From Neelides folsomi (lineage: Eukaryota; Arthropoda; Collembola; Neelipleona; Neelidae): a stretch of DNA of 64,000 nucleotides. The stretch spans positions 1 to 64,000 of the forward strand of contig JAQGBZ010000292.1 in the NCBI GenBank assembly GCA_034687125.1, read 5' to 3'. The notes under the pieces are model-generated. The model saw only the letters and a program-made list of their open reading frames with translations, was not told the DNA's origin and did not search any database. The translations under genes were made by a program, and so were the position numbers. Below are positions 61,962 through 64,000 of the stretch, one piece after another. Positions within the stretch are counted from its first letter, which is position 1, and each line of letters begins with the position of its first letter.

Positions 61962-64000
61962 CCACATCGCTTTTGGACCCCTCAAGATGAAACGAAGATG
62001 ATCTGATGAGTTAATTTCTGTGATAATTTATTTAACTTCTTCTTCAACGTTTCTTCCACTTGGATGGAAATTGTACTTTGAGCTTTTATTTTTAGTTATT
62101 TCGATACACACCTTTCTCATGTGTGACCGATTGACATAACATGTAATTTTCTGTATATAAATATAAATTATAAACTATAACGTGTATCATAATTTAAATT
62201 CCTCAACACAATGATAATTCAATACACTAAAATATACGTAATAACTAATTTAACTCAATTACTGATTGTAAAATGTACATGTTCAAAATCTTAGAATTTC
62301 TTGTAAATGTGATTAATAAAATTAATAATCCTAACTTCTGTATCATCGCGTAGAAGAAATGAGTTGATGTGTACACATATTTGATAAATGATTCAAGTAC
62401 GAGAATTAACATACATATTACCTAGTTAAATATCTGTTAGGTAATTAGGTACATTTAATTCTATTTGATTTTTAACTAGATTAATCCATCAAGTTATCTA
62501 CTAATGCATTATGTATAAGTACTTTTACCTAAAAGTACTTTTGTTACATTTGAAAATGCATTTGTTGCGGATTCTACAATTGATATTTTTTTAATCGCTG
62601 TTAATGAAAGTTATTATGTTTTTGGTATATATTAATAATTTCTCAATATATGATAGAATAATTATGGAGTTCTCACATTAGTGTATGTTGTATGTTATAA
62701 CAACTTTACAACTTATCGAATTTTGTAAAATGTATCATAAGAAATTTAGTAGGTGCTTGTCAAATAAACACACTAAACACTTTAAATGATGTAACAGGAC
62801 GTAACAAATGTTAAATTATGGTATGATGCATAGCATAAATAATATTCATGCTTTTTCGACATTGGTTAATAAACTTATGCGTAATAAAAATTATTTCTTA
62901 CAGTGGCGAAATGAGATAAACTTAAAATGCTAATTTGAGATTCATCTTTTAAGAATTGATCATGTAAATATTTCAACTCGTAAACAGTAAAATCCAAAGA
63001 TTCCAATCGATTGTGTTATTAATATATAAGAGTTTAAAATGAATCTCAAAGTCCCATTACAATTCAACCATTATTCTCTCTAAACTTATCTACAACTAAC
63101 GAGCGTAAACACACCCGTCTAATTTAATAAGCGATTCTTTCTGTGTATTGTGTATGTATTGTTAGTTAAATTCCAAGGTTTATACATATAAGGATACACG
63201 TTCTAACTTTTAAACTTTAACCCAGCATTATCTGTGAGCGTGAAATAGCTTTTACAATAATTTTATAGATTATGTATATAATTAATACCTACATAATAAT
63301 AGGCCAGATTTGTTCAAGTGCTGAAAATAAAATGAAATTCTTTTTCATAAATTTGACATTATTCATTATTTATATCCCATCCACAAATCATATTTCATAT
63401 TAATATTTAATTTACTATTTTTATTTAATTGTAATAATCAATTAATAAAGAAAACAAAAGATGCTTAATTAATAAACGTTCATTCCTTCTTAAATTAAGT
63501 TAATTAATTAAGCGCACAATATAGCATAATGGAATAGGTAAATTGAGAAAACCGTCTTTTAATACATGGGGCCCCAAACACATCTAGCGAGAGGAAAAGG
63601 AACTCCAAATTTTCTCAGCTCATTTAACATTGTTACATATTTGAAAACTTTCCAATAAGATTTTCCAGTCTGGATTTTTTAATTAAACATTTTAATTAAT
63701 TACCCACGACGTGATCATTGTTGATTTCGACTATATTTTAAACTAAGAAGTGTTTTAAACTAATTTTTATAACTAGATAGTAAATAAGCTTCAAAAAAGT
63801 AAATCAAACAACATTTATTATCTCATCTATTTACTTTCAAAAACGGGGCCTGGGTTTTTCAAGGGCCTTTCAATTTTCTTCCAAAGTTTAATTATTTAAC
63901 TATCAATTTAACATTACATTAATAATTAATTAATTGTAGCAATTGGTTTATAAATTTTAAATCATTAATAAAATATTGTGTAAATTTCAGAATGTCTATG
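61962..64000. other. ss 3'UTR and downstream AT-rich DNA
   Basis: No further gene recognised. The region is AT-rich. An acceptor-like TAAATTTCAG ends at 63990, just before the window edge, and could start an exon of the next gene or a distal ss exon. Confidence 0.45.
62315..62320 (+). terminator. Candidate ss polyadenylation signal AATAAA
   Basis: First canonical hexamer after the ss stop, about 355 bases downstream; others follow (for example near 62765), so longer 3'UTRs are possible. Confidence 0.4.

Overview
The window is nuclear DNA from an animal, almost certainly an arthropod and probably a pancrustacean. The genes are split by GT-AG introns, many only 40-150 bases long, in an AT-rich background. 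The bHLH-PAS gene on the right carries a Spineless-type N-terminus ([18 protein letters not shown]) close to that of insects. I cannot name the species. All exon boundaries were read by eye, and every join given here keeps the reading frame.

Left third (1-12,060), gene-dense: (1) the first coding exon of the ubiquitin-activating enzyme UBA1 on the minus strand, running off the left edge; (2) a complete SMYD4-like TPR/MYND/SET protein on the plus strand, divergent from UBA1 (7 coding exons, 637 aa); (3) a complete DCAF6/NRIP-type WD40 protein on the minus strand, tail-to-tail with SMYD4 (17 coding exons, 659 aa); (4) a complete GAF-domain free methionine-(R)-S-oxide reductase (fRMsr) on the minus strand (5 coding exons, 175 aa), with all three catalytic-region cysteines. 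fRMsr is generally described as absent from multicellular animals, so this is the most surprising gene here. One of its introns holds a 378-bp palindromic element with TA target duplications, which looks like a Tc1/mariner-type MITE.

Right four fifths (12,060-64,000): the locus of one developmental regulator, spineless (the arthropod AHR orthologue), on the plus strand. Eleven coding exons run from 26,303 to 61,961 (688 aa) and encode the bHLH, PAS-A, PAS-B, the conserved post-PAS block, a polyalanine run and a Tyr/Asn/His-rich tail. About 14 kb upstream of its promoter, 9.2 kb of intron 1 and 17.3 kb of intron 2 contain no recognisable gene and almost no transposon remnants. They alternate AT-rich sequence with more GC-balanced blocks of 150-450 bp, which suggests a large cis-regulatory landscape. 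Within it are four copies of TTTGCGTG, matching the Spineless/AHR:ARNT binding core (one in a dense GCGTG/ACGTG cluster), a 15-bp tandem array, a recurrent ATTTATCTCTCC-like word, and a possible 53-aa membrane micropeptide ORF behind a TATA box.

The five genes have unrelated jobs: ubiquitin activation, lysine methylation, CUL4-DDB1 substrate recognition, methionine-oxide repair and transcription. Nothing suggests an operon. They are ordinary neighbours, with spineless isolated in its own gene desert.
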